64,000 nt of DNA from Microlunatus endophyticus (GTDB lineage Bacteria; Actinomycetota; Actinomycetes; Propionibacteriales; Propionibacteriaceae), in contig NZ_BMMZ01000003.1 in assembly GCF_014646195.1 (NCBI RefSeq), positions 186,001 through 250,000 of the forward strand, read 5' to 3'. The number at the start of each line of letters is the position of its first letter. Position 1 is the first letter of the stretch. The position numbers were made by a program, and so were the translations under genes. The notes beneath the pieces are model-generated. The model ran no database searches, was not told the origin of the DNA, and worked only from the letters and a program-made list of their open reading frames with translations. Of this stretch, positions 1-9,051 are shown piece after piece.

Positions 1-648
1 GGCAAGCTGTTGATGATCAGCCAGTCCCGGCGGTATTTCGACGGCTTCCGGCAGTTCCGGCAGGTGGTCGGCGGTCTCGGGACGCTCGGGTCGGTCAGCT
101 GCGAGTTCTTCAAGGCGCCGCATTTCGGCGGCTTCCGGGACGCGATGGACCAGCCGCTGCTCGTGGACATGGCGATCCACACCTTCGACGCCGCACGGGC
201 CCTGATCGGGACCGATCCACTCAGCGTCTACTGCGAGACCTTCAACCCTGCGTGGAGTTGGTACGCCGGCGACGCCGCCGCCAGCGCTGTCTTCGAGTTC
301 CCCGACGGCATCCGCTTCAGCTATGTGGGCTGCTGGTGTGCCGACGGCCAGCAGACCTCGTGGAACGGCACCTGGCGGGCGAACGCCCAGGACGGAACGG
401 CGATCTGGGACGGGGACAACGCTCCGACGGTGGAACGGCTCGACGGCAGCACCGACGTGCCGCCCGCACCCGGGCTGCCGGAGCAGATCGCCGGCTCGCT
501 GGCCGAATTCGTCGACTGCCTGCGCACCGGGGCAGAGCCGGCAACGACCGCCTCGGCCAACATCGCCAGCTTGGCCATGGTCGAGGCGGCCGTGCTGTCG
601 TCCGACCAGGGCCGCCGGGTGACGCTCGGCGAGGTCCTCGGCGGCTGA
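1..648 (+). CDS. Gfo/Idh/MocA family oxidoreductase, C-terminal part (5' end outside window)
   Basis: The reading frame is open from base 1, so the gene begins upstream and only about 215 C-terminal residues are seen. The segment with DMAIHTFDAARALIG and the following beta-sheet-rich part are typical of the substrate-binding domain of NAD(P)-dependent sugar and cyclitol dehydrogenases; the His and Asp of IHTFD are the usual substrate-side residues. The N-terminal Rossmann fold is missing because of the window edge, not a mutation. It ends 19 bp before the convergent arabinofuranosidase gene. Substrate unknown; the neighbourhood suggests sugar catabolism (inference). Confidence 0.85.
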   Translation, partial: GKLLMISQSRRYFDGFRQFRQVVGGLGTLGSVSCEFFKAPHFGGFRDAMDQPLLVDMAIHTFDAARALIGTDPLSVYCETFNPAWSWYAGDAAASAVFEFPDGIRFSYVGCWCADGQQTSWNGTWRANAQDGTAIWDGDNAPTVERLDGSTDVPPAPGLPEQIAGSLAEFVDCLRTGAEPATTASANIASLAMVEAAVLSSDQGRRVTLGEVLGG

Positions 649-650
649 TC

Positions 651-672
651 CCTGAGCCTGTCGAAGGTCAGG
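651..672. repeat. CTGAGCCTGTCGAAGG intergenic repeat between convergent genes
   Basis: The segment between the two convergent stop codons carries CTGAGCCTGTCGAAGG, a variant of the arm CTGAGCTTGTCGA found as a full hairpin at 31679-31713. A short CCTGA/TCAGG inverted pair flanks it. It may act as a weak bidirectional terminator; this copy has only one arm of the larger hairpin. Confidence 0.45.
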
Positions 673-2179
673 CCAGGGTGAGCGCTGCCCAGGACAGAGG
701 CGGCAGCTCGATCGTGAGCTGGTTGCCGTCGATCTCGCACGTCGTCAGCTCGCTCAGCGTGACCCGGTCACGTTGCTCGAGGGTGTTGGCGGCGTGGCGG
801 TCATCGTCGGCGATCAGCACCGCACTCCGGACCGTGACACCGGGCAGCGCGGCACAATCGACTTCGATCGAGCTCGATGCCTGATGATCACGGTTGACCA
901 GGAACAGGCTGGTCGTCCCCGAAGCCGGGTCATGGGTTCCGGCGGCCGCGATCGTCGCCACCTCGCCGTACGCGTCCGTGTCGTGGCTGTCGGAGTCAAG
1001 GGTCAGTCGCAGCGACGAGCCGACCGCACGCCGGGCGGTCTCGGCGAAGGGATAGAAGGTCGTCTGCCGCCAGGCAGGGCCGCCCGGCTCGGTCATGATC
1101 GGCGCGATGACATTCACCAGCTGCGCCAGGCTCGCGGCCCGGACCCGGTCGGCGTGGCCGAGCAGCGAGATCAGCAGATCGCCGACCACGACCGCATCGG
1201 TCACCGAGTAGACGTCCTCGAGGATCCGCGGTGCTCGTGGCCAGTTGTCGATGCCGCGGATGGTGTTCTTCTCCTTGTCCCGGACGTTGTACCAGACATT
1301 CCACTCGTCGAAGGAGATGTTGATCTTCTTGCTGCTCTTCAGCCCGGCACCGACCGCATCGGCGGTCGCGACCACGGACTCGATGAAGCGGTCCATGTCG
1401 ACCCCGGAAGCCAGGAAGCTGTCCAGATCGCCCTCGTGCTCCTCGTAGTAGGCGTGGCAGGAGATGAAGTCGACGTCGTCGTAGGTGTGCTGCAGCACCG
1501 TGTGCTCCCAGCTGCCGAAGGTCGGCATCCGGCGGTTGGAGCTGCCGCAGGCGACCAGCTCGACCGACGGGTCCAGTTGCCGCATTGCTTTGGCTGTCTG
1601 GGATGCGAGCTTGCCGTAGTCCTCGGCGCTGCGGTGTCCCAGCTGCCAGGGGCCGTCCATCTCATTGCCCAGGCACCACATCCGGACGTCGAAGGGCTCT
1701 GCGGCGCCGTTGGCGACCCGCTGATCGGCCAGCGCCGATCCGGCCGGCACGTTGGCGTATTCCAGCAGGTCGATGGCGTCCAGGACGCCGCGGGTGCCGA
1801 GGTTGATGGCCATCATCGGCTCGACGCCGGCTGCCTTGGCCCAGGTGATGAATTCGTGCACCCCGACCTCGTTGGTCTCGGTCGAGTGCCAGGCAAGATC
1901 AAGTCGCTTCGGGCGCTGGTCACGCGGGCCGATCCCATCCTCCCAGCGGTAACCGGAGACGAAGTTGCCGCCCGGATAGCGGACCGTCGAGACGCCGAGC
2001 TCGCGGACCAGATCCAGCACGTCGGTACGGAATCCGTCGGGGTCGGCAGCCGGGTGGCCGGGCTCGTAGATACCGTCGTAGACACAACGTCCAAGGTGCT
2101 CGACGAACGAGCCGAACAGTCGACGATCAATGCTGCCGACCTCGAAGGCCGGGTCGATGACAATACGTGCGGAGGCCAT
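668..2179 (-). CDS. abfA: Alpha-L-arabinofuranosidase, GH51
   Basis: Hydrolyses terminal alpha-L-arabinofuranosyl residues from arabinan, arabinoxylan or oligosaccharides by a retaining mechanism. The 503-residue length is that of intracellular GH51 enzymes, and no signal peptide is visible. The TIM barrel contains WCLGNEMDGPW with the acid/base Glu near residue 173 and ISFDEWNVWY with the nucleophile Glu near 292; the GH51 N-terminal pattern (LFGSFVEHLGRCVYDGIYEPG) is intact. The C-terminal beta-sandwich ends in PPLSWAALTLA. The ATG start gives the family N-terminus, although no strong ribosome-binding site precedes it. Its partner is probably the arabinofuranoside importer and GH127 operon downstream at 3.8-8.9 kb. 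Gene symbol by family. Confidence 0.93.
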   Translation of the reverse strand: MASARIVIDPAFEVGSIDRRLFGSFVEHLGRCVYDGIYEPGHPAADPDGFRTDVLDLVRELGVSTVRYPGGNFVSGYRWEDGIGPRDQRPKRLDLAWHSTETNEVGVHEFITWAKAAGVEPMMAINLGTRGVLDAIDLLEYANVPAGSALADQRVANGAAEPFDVRMWCLGNEMDGPWQLGHRSAEDYGKLASQTAKAMRQLDPSVELVACGSSNRRMPTFGSWEHTVLQHTYDDVDFISCHAYYEEHEGDLDSFLASGVDMDRFIESVVATADAVGAGLKSSKKINISFDEWNVWYNVRDKEKNTIRGIDNWPRAPRILEDVYSVTDAVVVGDLLISLLGHADRVRAASLAQLVNVIAPIMTEPGGPAWRQTTFYPFAETARRAVGSSLRLTLDSDSHDTDAYGEVATIAAAGTHDPASGTTSLFLVNRDHQASSSIEVDCAALPGVTVRSAVLIADDDRHAANTLEQRDRVTLSELTTCEIDGNQLTIELPPLSWAALTLA

Positions 2180-2303
2180 GGGCTGACTCTAATTCATCCC
2201 CCTACCTCCGATTCAGCACGGTGATGCGGGGCCATACCCTGTCCCCCGTACGCTGTCGGGGAACGCATCGGACACCATGAGAAGTCGGGAGATCCAACCC
2301 ATC

Positions 2304-3026
2304 ATGCAGCAGGTGAGGCTTGCCGTCGTCGGGCACCGCGGGGCGATGGCCGAGGCGCCGGAGAACACCATCGCGTCCTACCGCGCCGCCGAGGAGATCG
2401 GCGTCGACGAGGTGGAGACCGATGTCCGGATCAGCGCCGACGGGCAGCTGTTCATGTTGCACGACGCCACCCTGGATCGGGTCGCCGCCAGGCCCGAGGG
2501 GAAAGAACTCGGCCCGACCTCTGAGCTGGACTGGTCGACGATCAGTGCTGTCGACGTGGGTGCCGGCGAGCGGGTGCCGACCCTGGAGCAGATGTACGCC
2601 GCAACCACGCGGACGATCCAGCTGGAGATCAAGGATCTCGCGGTCCTCGACGCGCTGGTCGGATATCTGGATGATCATCCGGCCGAAGCGGCCCGGACGG
2701 TGCTGACCAGCTTCTCCGCCGAGGCGATGGCCGCCGTCTCACGGCGGCTGCCGACGATCCCGCGCGGCGTGATCGTCGGATCCTGGGACACCGCGCTCAG
2801 CTATCCCGGCGGACCCGAGGCGTTGATCAAGGAAACCGGGTCGTCCCGGGTGCACACCGGCTGGGCAGGGCTGACCGCGGAGACGGTGTCCTCCTTGCAC
2901 GACGCCGGAGTCGGTGTGCACGGCTGGCCGTGCCGGGAGCGTACGGATCTGGAACGGGCAGTGGAATTCGGCGTTGACGGCACCACCAGCGACGATCCTC
3001 GGACCTTGTTGGGCTGGTTCGGATGA
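2304..3026 (+). CDS. Glycerophosphodiester phosphodiesterase family protein (GDPD)
   Basis: About 240 residues forming a TIM barrel of the GDPD family, which hydrolyses glycerophosphodiesters to glycerol-3-phosphate and an alcohol. Seen: GHRG near the N-terminus, APENTIASYRAAEEIG, VETDVRISADG and MLHDATLDRV, which contain the catalytic His pair and the metal-binding Glu/Asp residues; QLEIKD follows. No signal peptide, so probably cytoplasmic. An upstream in-frame ATG at 2277 would add nine residues; both starts have only distant SD-like stretches, and 2304 was chosen because it places GHRG at the usual position. Its stop overlaps the start of the next gene by 4 bp (ATGA), so the two are co-translated. 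Confidence 0.88.
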   Translation: MQQVRLAVVGHRGAMAEAPENTIASYRAAEEIGVDEVETDVRISADGQLFMLHDATLDRVAARPEGKELGPTSELDWSTISAVDVGAGERVPTLEQMYAATTRTIQLEIKDLAVLDALVGYLDDHPAEAARTVLTSFSAEAMAAVSRRLPTIPRGVIVGSWDTALSYPGGPEALIKETGSSRVHTGWAGLTAETVSSLHDAGVGVHGWPCRERTDLERAVEFGVDGTTSDDPRTLLGWFG

Positions 3027-3772
3027 TCTTCGACCTGACCGGACGGACTGCATTGGTGACCGGTGGGTCGCGCGGGCTCGGCCGCGGTATGGCCGAGGGC
3101 CTGCTGGCCGCCGGCGCCGACGTGATCACAGTCCAGCGCGGAGCCGTCCCGGATGATCTTGTGCACTACGCCGCCGATCGAGGGAGTGCGGTGACCGGAG
3201 TCGAGCTGGACCTGGGTGACCAGGAGCGGATCGAATCGGTGATCACCGATCTGCTGGCCGAGCGGCAGGTCGACATCTTGATCAACAATGCCGGGCTGCA
3301 GTATCGCGAGGACTCGGTGGACTTCTCACCGATCGAATTCGACCGAGTGCTGCAGGTCAATCTGCGGGCCGCCTTCCAGCTCTGCCAGCTGCTCGGTCGC
3401 CCGATGCTGGAGCGTGGATACGGCAAGATCATCAACATCGCGTCGATGGTCAGCTGGTCCGGCGGCTACCGGGTCCCGGCCTACGCGGCCAGCAAAGGCG
3501 CCATCGCCCAAATCACCAAGGCGCTGTGCAACGAGTGGGCCGGCCGCGGCGTCAACGTGAATGCGATCGCTCCCGGATACATGGACACCGAGATGAACGA
3601 GGCACTGATCGCCGACCCCGCTCGCAACGAGCAGATCAGCGTACGGATCCCGGCCGGCCGCTGGGGTACACCGGCGGACATGGCCGGTGCCGCAGTCTTC
3701 CTGGCATCGCCCGCCGCCGACTACATCCACGGCGCGATCATCCCCGTCGACGGCGGGTTCCTGGTGCGTTGA
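3023..3772 (+). CDS. SDR oxidoreductase, KduD/gluconate-5-dehydrogenase type
   Basis: NAD(P)-dependent short-chain dehydrogenase of 249 residues. The cofactor motif TGGSRGLGRG lies near residue 13, NNAG near 91, and the catalytic Ser-Tyr-Lys set is in SMVSWSGGYRVPAYAASKG. The C-terminal DGGFLVR is typical of classical SDRs. Overall resemblance is to 2-deoxy-D-gluconate 3-dehydrogenase and gluconate 5-dehydrogenase. It overlaps the GDPD gene by 4 bp and sits beside arabinofuranoside genes, so oxidation of a sugar, sugar acid or polyol is likely. Exact substrate not readable from sequence. Confidence 0.88.
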   Translation: MIFDLTGRTALVTGGSRGLGRGMAEGLLAAGADVITVQRGAVPDDLVHYAADRGSAVTGVELDLGDQERIESVITDLLAERQVDILINNAGLQYREDSVDFSPIEFDRVLQVNLRAAFQLCQLLGRPMLERGYGKIINIASMVSWSGGYRVPAYAASKGAIAQITKALCNEWAGRGVNVNAIAPGYMDTEMNEALIADPARNEQISVRIPAGRWGTPADMAGAAVFLASPAADYIHGAIIPVDGGFLVR

Positions 3773-3812
3773 TCCGCGTCGAACTCGACGGAGGCGGAAC
3801 CGGGCGGACGGA

Positions 3813-4670
3813 TCAGCCCTTCACCGCACCGCTGGCGAGGCCGCGGACGTAGTACCGCTGCAGAGCGGCGTACAGCACCACGCACGGGATCATGGCGACG
3901 ACAGCTCCGGCGGCGAGCAACCCGAAGTCGACCTGCCCGTACGCCCCCTGCTGCAGATTGACCATGTCCACCGGCAGCGTGAACAGATCCGGGTTGGTGA
4001 TGAAGGTCAGTGCGCCGAGGAACTCGGTCCACGAAGCCAGGAAGGAATACAGCGCCGTGGTCGCCACGCCGGGCACCACCAACGGCCACAGCACGGAGAA
4101 CAGCGTCCGCATGGTGCCGGCGCCGTCGACGTGCCCGGAATCCTCCAACTCGGCAGGAACGCCGGCGAACGAGTTGCGCATCACGAAGACGCCGAAGGGC
4201 AGATTCACCGTTGTGTAGAAGAGCACCAACCCGAGTCGGCTGTCGGTCAGGTGCATCTCGTTCATCTGCAGATACAGCGGCGTCAGGATGGCCTGGAAGG
4301 GCACCATCATGGTCAGCACGATGATCGCGAACAGCAACGGCGAGAGCCGGAAGCGGAACCGGGAGAAGCCGTAGCCGGCGAACAGCGCGATCGCGGCGGT
4401 CAGGATGGCCGTGGAGACCGAGACGATCAGGCTGTTGATCACCGAGCGGCCGAGGTTGCTCTGGGCGAAGAGTGCCGAGAAGTTCTTCCAAGTCACGTCG
4501 AAGAAGGTGTGCACACTCGGCGGCGCGGTGATCACCGCGCTCGGCTGCAGGGACCGGAACAGGCCGAACAGCAGCGGGACGATGAAGACCAGGAAGCTGA
4601 GCAGGCCGCCGATGACGTACAGGGTCTGCTTGGTGGGTGTATCGCGCTCCAACCCGGTGATCGTTGCCAT
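3813..4670 (-). CDS. Carbohydrate ABC transporter permease, MalG type
   Basis: Inner-membrane subunit of a CUT1 sugar importer, 285 residues with six predicted membrane segments, the first near residues 18-38 and the last near the C-terminus. The cytoplasmic EAA loop, which contacts the ATPase, is ELEDSGHVDGAGTMRTL followed by LWPLVVPG. The ATG at 4670 is preceded by GGGAGGAC, and only 2 bp separate it from the stop of the upstream permease. The longer open frame upstream is the overlapping permease gene in another frame. No ATPase gene is in the operon, so a shared MsiK-like ATPase elsewhere is likely, as in many actinobacterial CUT1 systems. Confidence 0.92.
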   Translation of the reverse strand: MATITGLERDTPTKQTLYVIGGLLSFLVFIVPLLFGLFRSLQPSAVITAPPSVHTFFDVTWKNFSALFAQSNLGRSVINSLIVSVSTAILTAAIALFAGYGFSRFRFRLSPLLFAIIVLTMMVPFQAILTPLYLQMNEMHLTDSRLGLVLFYTTVNLPFGVFVMRNSFAGVPAELEDSGHVDGAGTMRTLFSVLWPLVVPGVATTALYSFLASWTEFLGALTFITNPDLFTLPVDMVNLQQGAYGQVDFGLLAAGAVVAMIPCVVLYAALQRYYVRGLASGAVKG

Positions 4671-4672
4671 GA

Positions 4673-5614
4673 TCAGTCCTCCCTCTCCCTGAGCAGCCAG
4701 AACTGGGCTGCGGTGATCAGCCCGATGATCACCACCAGGACCAGCGACATCGCCGTCGCCGCCCCGAGCTGCAGTTGGACGAACGCCCGCTTGTAGATCC
4801 CCATCACGACGGTCGTGGTGGAGATACCAGGTCCTCCCTGGGTGAGGATGAAGAACTGGGTGAAGGCCAGGAACGATCCGATCACCGAGATGATCAGACT
4901 CAACGCGATCGTCCTGCGCAGCATCGGCATGGTGACGTGCCGTTCGGTCTGCCACCAGGTGGCGCCGTCGAGTTCGGCCGATTCGTAGATGTCACTGGTG
5001 ATCCCCTGCATGCCCGACATCAGCAACATCATCGTCAGGCCCGAGACGGCCCAGACCACCATCACGCAGATCAATGCCGTTCCCAATGGGCCGCTGACCA
5101 ACCACGCGGTGCTGCCATCGGTGATGTGCAGCCACTTCAGCACGACGTTGATCATCCCGCTGTTGGGCTGGGCCTCCAGCAGCGTCAAGAAGCTCAGAGT
5201 CGTCAGGCCGACGACGAAGGGCAGGAAGAACACGGTTCGGAGCAGTTTCGCGCCCCGCCGGTTGGCCCGTACGAGGACGGCAAGGAAGTATCCGAGCGCC
5301 AGGATCGGGAAGGTGACGATGGCGGTGTAGATCAGGGTGTAGAGCAGCGACCAGCCGAACTCCGGATCGGTGAAGACCTGCAGATAGTTCTTCAGGCCGA
5401 TGAAGTGGTAGTCGCCGATCAGTGGGAAATTCGTCAGCGAGATGTAGATCGCCACCAGCAGCGGGACGATCACGAACACCACCACGAAGATCACCGCCGG
5501 CAGCGTGAGCAGCAGACCGGTCCGCGGCGGATGGGTCAACGACCCGTCGCGTCGCTGCGGCGTGCTGGCGGCCGGGGTCAGTGTCGTCCGGCGCGCCCCC
5601 ACGACGGCGGTCAT
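4673..5614 (-). CDS. Carbohydrate ABC transporter permease, MalF type
   Basis: Second membrane subunit of the same importer, 313 residues. A basic, Thr/Ser-rich N-terminal tail of about 35 residues leads into the first membrane segment (LLLTLPAVIFVVVFVIVPLL). The EAA loop is IYESAELDGATWWQTERHVTMP-like, with the conserved Ala-Glu-Leu-Asp-Gly-Ala core, near residue 215. The ATG at 5614 overlaps the stop of the solute-binding protein by 4 bp, giving the usual order binding protein, MalF-type and MalG-type permease. Regulation is probably by the adjacent LacI protein. Confidence 0.92.
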   Translation of the reverse strand: MTAVVGARRTTLTPAASTPQRRDGSLTHPPRTGLLLTLPAVIFVVVFVIVPLLVAIYISLTNFPLIGDYHFIGLKNYLQVFTDPEFGWSLLYTLIYTAIVTFPILALGYFLAVLVRANRRGAKLLRTVFFLPFVVGLTTLSFLTLLEAQPNSGMINVVLKWLHITDGSTAWLVSGPLGTALICVMVVWAVSGLTMMLLMSGMQGITSDIYESAELDGATWWQTERHVTMPMLRRTIALSLIISVIGSFLAFTQFFILTQGGPGISTTTVVMGIYKRAFVQLQLGAATAMSLVLVVIIGLITAAQFWLLRERED

Positions 5615-6924
5615 GCCTGGGCCTCCGCGAAGATCCGGTCGTAACCCTTCTGGGCTTCCTCCATTGCGGCCTCCACCTGGCCCTGGAATGCGGCGCGACG
5701 GAACATCGCCAGCCATGGCCCGTCGCTCTGGTTGTAGATCAGGTTGTAGGCCAGCGTCTTGGGTGCGTAGCCGAGTTTGATGTTGTCCAGTGTCGGCACC
5801 GCGAGCGGGAACTGCTTGCGGAACGCGGGCGTCGCGGCGTCGGACCGGATGGGCGCGTAGCCGCCCTCCGGCAGGTGCTGCTGCTGACTCGGCGTGACGC
5901 AGAAGGCCAGGAATTCCCAAGCTGCACTGGCATTCGGGGCGCCGTTGAGCATGCAGAGGTTGTCACCGCCGTCGAAGAAGCGCCTGCCCCCCGTCGGGCC
6001 CGGGATCAACCGGATAGTGGTCTTCGCGATCATGTCCTTGCTCGCCGCCGGGACCACCGCGCCGTACGAGGCCGGGAAGATGCCGATCTTGCCGGCCAGG
6101 TAGTCCGAGCCCCAGTGCGAGGCGTCGTCGGCGTACGAGAGCGGCGGGACCAGTTTCTCGGCCCACAACGAGTGGACGAACTCCAGCGTTGCACGGACCG
6201 CGCCGTTACCCGCGACGTTGCCGCTCTGGGCACCGAGGTCACCCTTGATCAGGTCGGTGTTGGCCGCCCAGATGTGGGGTTGCACGGTGAATCCGAGCGC
6301 ACCCTCGCTGTTGCCCGGATAGGACCATCCGTAGATGCCGTTACCCAGCTTGCTGATCTTGCGCGCGGCCTCCAGCAGGGTCTCCAGGGACTTGGTCGAC
6401 TCGTCCACGTCGAGGCCGGCCTTCTCGAAAAGCTCGGTGTTGCAGAACAGCACGGAATTGTCGGCCAGGAAGGGCATCGCGTACGTCCTGCCCTTGACTG
6501 TCGCCAGATTCAGGTGACCGGGGCTCAGATCCTGGGAGTTGGGCAGCTTGGAGATCGGGTCGGTGAGATTGGCGAATGCACCGCGATAGATGAACGGCAT
6601 CGAGTTGATGTCGTCGAAGTCGACGAGATCAGGGACCCGGCCGCCACGGATCGCGGTCGCGAGCTTGGTGACGAACTGCGCATCCGGTACCGCGGTCACC
6701 CGGACCCGGATCCGGTCCTGACTCCTGTGGAAGTTGTCGACGATCACCTGGATGCCGGTCTGGGTCGCCGCCCGACACCACACCTCGACCTGACCGCTCC
6801 CGTTGCGCCCGAAGGACGCGGCCGAGGTGTTGATCTTGGGCAGGTTGCCCGCACATCCGGCCAGCAGGCCGCCCACTGCCCCGGCGCCGGTGAGCGCGAG
6901 CAGACTCCTCCGCGTCAGCGACAC
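5611..6924 (-). CDS. Extracellular sugar-binding lipoprotein of ABC importer (Tat signal)
   Basis: Family 1 solute-binding protein of 437 residues. The N-terminus LTRRSLLALTGAGAVGG followed by LAGC combines a twin-arginine signal with a lipobox, so the mature protein is probably a folded, lipid-anchored receptor outside the membrane. The rest has the bilobal type expected for oligosaccharide binding, with KTSFDGGDNLC-like and FLAFCVTP segments typical of the family. It is encoded between the GH127 gene (55 bp upstream) and the permeases, so the ligand is most likely an L-arabinofuranosyl oligosaccharide (inference from context only). Confidence 0.9.
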   Translation of the reverse strand: MSLTRRSLLALTGAGAVGGLLAGCAGNLPKINTSAASFGRNGSGQVEVWCRAATQTGIQVIVDNFHRSQDRIRVRVTAVPDAQFVTKLATAIRGGRVPDLVDFDDINSMPFIYRGAFANLTDPISKLPNSQDLSPGHLNLATVKGRTYAMPFLADNSVLFCNTELFEKAGLDVDESTKSLETLLEAARKISKLGNGIYGWSYPGNSEGALGFTVQPHIWAANTDLIKGDLGAQSGNVAGNGAVRATLEFVHSLWAEKLVPPLSYADDASHWGSDYLAGKIGIFPASYGAVVPAASKDMIAKTTIRLIPGPTGGRRFFDGGDNLCMLNGAPNASAAWEFLAFCVTPSQQQHLPEGGYAPIRSDAATPAFRKQFPLAVPTLDNIKLGYAPKTLAYNLIYNQSDGPWLAMFRRAAFQGQVEAAMEEAQKGYDRIFAEAQA

Positions 6925-6979
6925 GTGTACCTCCAGCTTCGTTGCCGGATCCTTCCGGACCGTCCGCGGACGGTCCCGG

Positions 6980-8854
6980 CTACTGCACCGGGATCCAGAC
7001 CCTCATCGGCTGTGGACCGCGATTGGCCCACAGGTGGTACGGAATGGCGACCAGTTCGGTGTCCCGGCGCGCATACTCGGGCCCCGGCTGGCCGGTGTAA
7101 CCTCCCGGCACCGCGTCATGATCGACGACGGCGCCGGAGGCTTTGATGATCACGATGCCCTCGAGCAGCTCCGATCGCTGTTCGGTCAGCGCCGCGGCGG
7201 TGTCCAGGACAAGATCATCCGGTGCGACCGCACCCGGCTGGTCCTCGCGCTCGAGCGCGTACACCAGCGGTCCACGCTCGATCGCGACGCAACCTCGTAC
7301 GGCGTCGACGCGTGGATCGGCGACCGTGAGCCGCGGCTCCATCGGCAGCTCCAGGACGAGCCGGTCACCCAGCTGCCAGGTCCTGGTGATCGTGGCGTAC
7401 GTCCCCGGCTCGGCCGGTGCACCGTCGAACGTGGCACCGGCGGCCCAGGCCGGGATCCGCACGCTGATGGAGGTCTCGGTCGCCGGCGCCGATTCGACGG
7501 TGATCGTCACCGTCGACTGCCAGGGGTACTCGGTAGCGATCGTCAGGCCGAGATCACCGGCGGTGATCGTGCCCGGTACGTACTGGTGGAGCTGGACGCC
7601 GGAGTCGTCGGCCGTGGCGACGTAGCCCTCCAGGCTGGCGAAGGTCCGCATCACGTTCGGCGGGCAGCAGGCGCAGGCGAACCAGCCCTGCCGGCCGTGA
7701 GCCACGCTCCGCTCGGTGTCGGCCAGCGCCCGGTCGCGCAACTGCAGCGCATTGACGTAGAAGTATTCGTCGCCGGACAACGAGACCCCGGAGAGGATGC
7801 CGTTGTAGAGCATCCGCTCGATCTGGTCGGCATAGGCCGGCTTGCCCGTCGCCAGCAACAGCCGCCAAGCCCACTGCACTCCGCCGATCGCCGCGCACGT
7901 CTCGGCATAGGCGCGATCGGTCGGCAACTCGAACGGGTCACCGAACGCCTCGCCCTCCCAGCGCGAGCCCAGCCCGCCGGTCAGGTACTCCTTCTCCGCC
8001 GCCATCGAGGCGAACTGCACCTCGAGCGCATCGAGCAGTTCCTGATCATGGATCTCGACGGCGACGTCGGTGGCGCCGGCGGCGAGGTAGACCGCGCGGA
8101 CGGCATGTCCCTCGACGGTGGTCTGCTCGCGCAGCGGCACCCGGTCGGAGAAATAGGCCGGCGGCAGCCCGTAGCCGGCGATCAGACCGGTGCCGCGAGC
8201 GTCGACGAAGTACTGGGCAAGATCGAGATAGCGCTGCTCGCCGGTCTCCCGGTAGAGCTCGGCCAAGGCCATCTCGATCACCGGGTGACCGTCGACATCG
8301 TGCCGCAGGTCGGGGCCGAAGGTCCGGGCCAGATGATCGGCGACCTTGATCGCGATATCCAGCAGTTCGCTCCGTCCGGCGGCCCGGTTGAGCGCGACGG
8401 CCGCCTGGATGAGGTGGCCGTAGCAGTAGAACTCGTGATGGTGCGGCAGGTCGACATACCGACCGCCGTCCCGGACCGGGACCACCGAATTCAGATAGCC
8501 GTCGTCGTCCTGGGCCTTGGCGAGCAGGGCCACGATCTCGAGGATGTCGTCAAGCAGCTCCTGGTCGGGCTGTCGGCCGTACTCCCAGGCAGCCCCCTCC
8601 AGCCACTTGTAGACGTCGGAATCGGCGAAGATCGGGCCGATCGCAGCGCCCTCGGCACGACCGGCCGCGACCTCGAAGTTGAACAGGTTCTTGAATTCCC
8701 GCAGCTGCTTCAACCCGGTCGGGATGGCCGCACTGCGGTTGCGGTCGGCGCGGGTCGCCCAGAGACCTCCGGTGATCCGGGCCTGTCCGGGTGCGATCGG
8801 ACGGAATGCCGACCATGCCTGTGCTGTCGGTCGTGCCGGTCCGGCAGTGGTCAT
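6980..8854 (-). CDS. Beta-L-arabinofuranosidase, GH127 (DUF1680)
   Basis: Releases L-arabinose from beta-L-arabinofuranosides such as those on plant hydroxyproline-rich glycoproteins. The 624-residue protein has the GH127 signature: Glu302 in WEGEAFG matches the HypBA1 acid/base, Glu318 and Cys320 in AETCAAIG and Cys396-Cys397 in CACCPPN match the zinc site and the Cys nucleophile. No signal peptide, so it acts on imported oligosaccharides. The start at 8854 was chosen over the longer frame because AAGGAG lies 9 bp before it. It is the first gene of the operon with the importer, and a palindromic operator lies upstream. Confidence 0.93.
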   Translation of the reverse strand: MTTAGPARPTAQAWSAFRPIAPGQARITGGLWATRADRNRSAAIPTGLKQLREFKNLFNFEVAAGRAEGAAIGPIFADSDVYKWLEGAAWEYGRQPDQELLDDILEIVALLAKAQDDDGYLNSVVPVRDGGRYVDLPHHHEFYCYGHLIQAAVALNRAAGRSELLDIAIKVADHLARTFGPDLRHDVDGHPVIEMALAELYRETGEQRYLDLAQYFVDARGTGLIAGYGLPPAYFSDRVPLREQTTVEGHAVRAVYLAAGATDVAVEIHDQELLDALEVQFASMAAEKEYLTGGLGSRWEGEAFGDPFELPTDRAYAETCAAIGGVQWAWRLLLATGKPAYADQIERMLYNGILSGVSLSGDEYFYVNALQLRDRALADTERSVAHGRQGWFACACCPPNVMRTFASLEGYVATADDSGVQLHQYVPGTITAGDLGLTIATEYPWQSTVTITVESAPATETSISVRIPAWAAGATFDGAPAEPGTYATITRTWQLGDRLVLELPMEPRLTVADPRVDAVRGCVAIERGPLVYALEREDQPGAVAPDDLVLDTAAALTEQRSELLEGIVIIKASGAVVDHDAVPGGYTGQPGPEYARRDTELVAIPYHLWANRGPQPMRVWIPVQ

Positions 8855-8910
8855 CGAGTGGTCTCCTTCGAGCACCTGATCAGGCAGTGCACATCGAACG
8901 TGTTGGAAAA

Positions 8911-8931
8911 CTAGGAAAGGCGTTTTCCTAG
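8911..8931. promoter_or_regulatory. Palindromic operator between GH127 operon and lacI-type gene
   Basis: Perfect 8-bp inverted arms CTAGGAAA (8911-8918) and TTTCCTAG (8924-8931) flank a 5-base centre. A further GGAAAA half-site lies at 8905-8910. The position, 57 bp before the GH127 start, and the symmetry fit a LacI-family operator controlling the arabinofuranoside operon and possibly the regulator itself. Binding is inferred. Confidence 0.6.
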
Positions 8932-9051
8932 ACGCTAGTGCCGATCACACGATCGCGTCAATAGGCGCTCGGGCACGGAATTTCGCGTACGATGCGGCTC
9001 TCACCGCAATGCGATAGGAAACCTGAGAAACGGGAGGTGATCGGTATCAGC

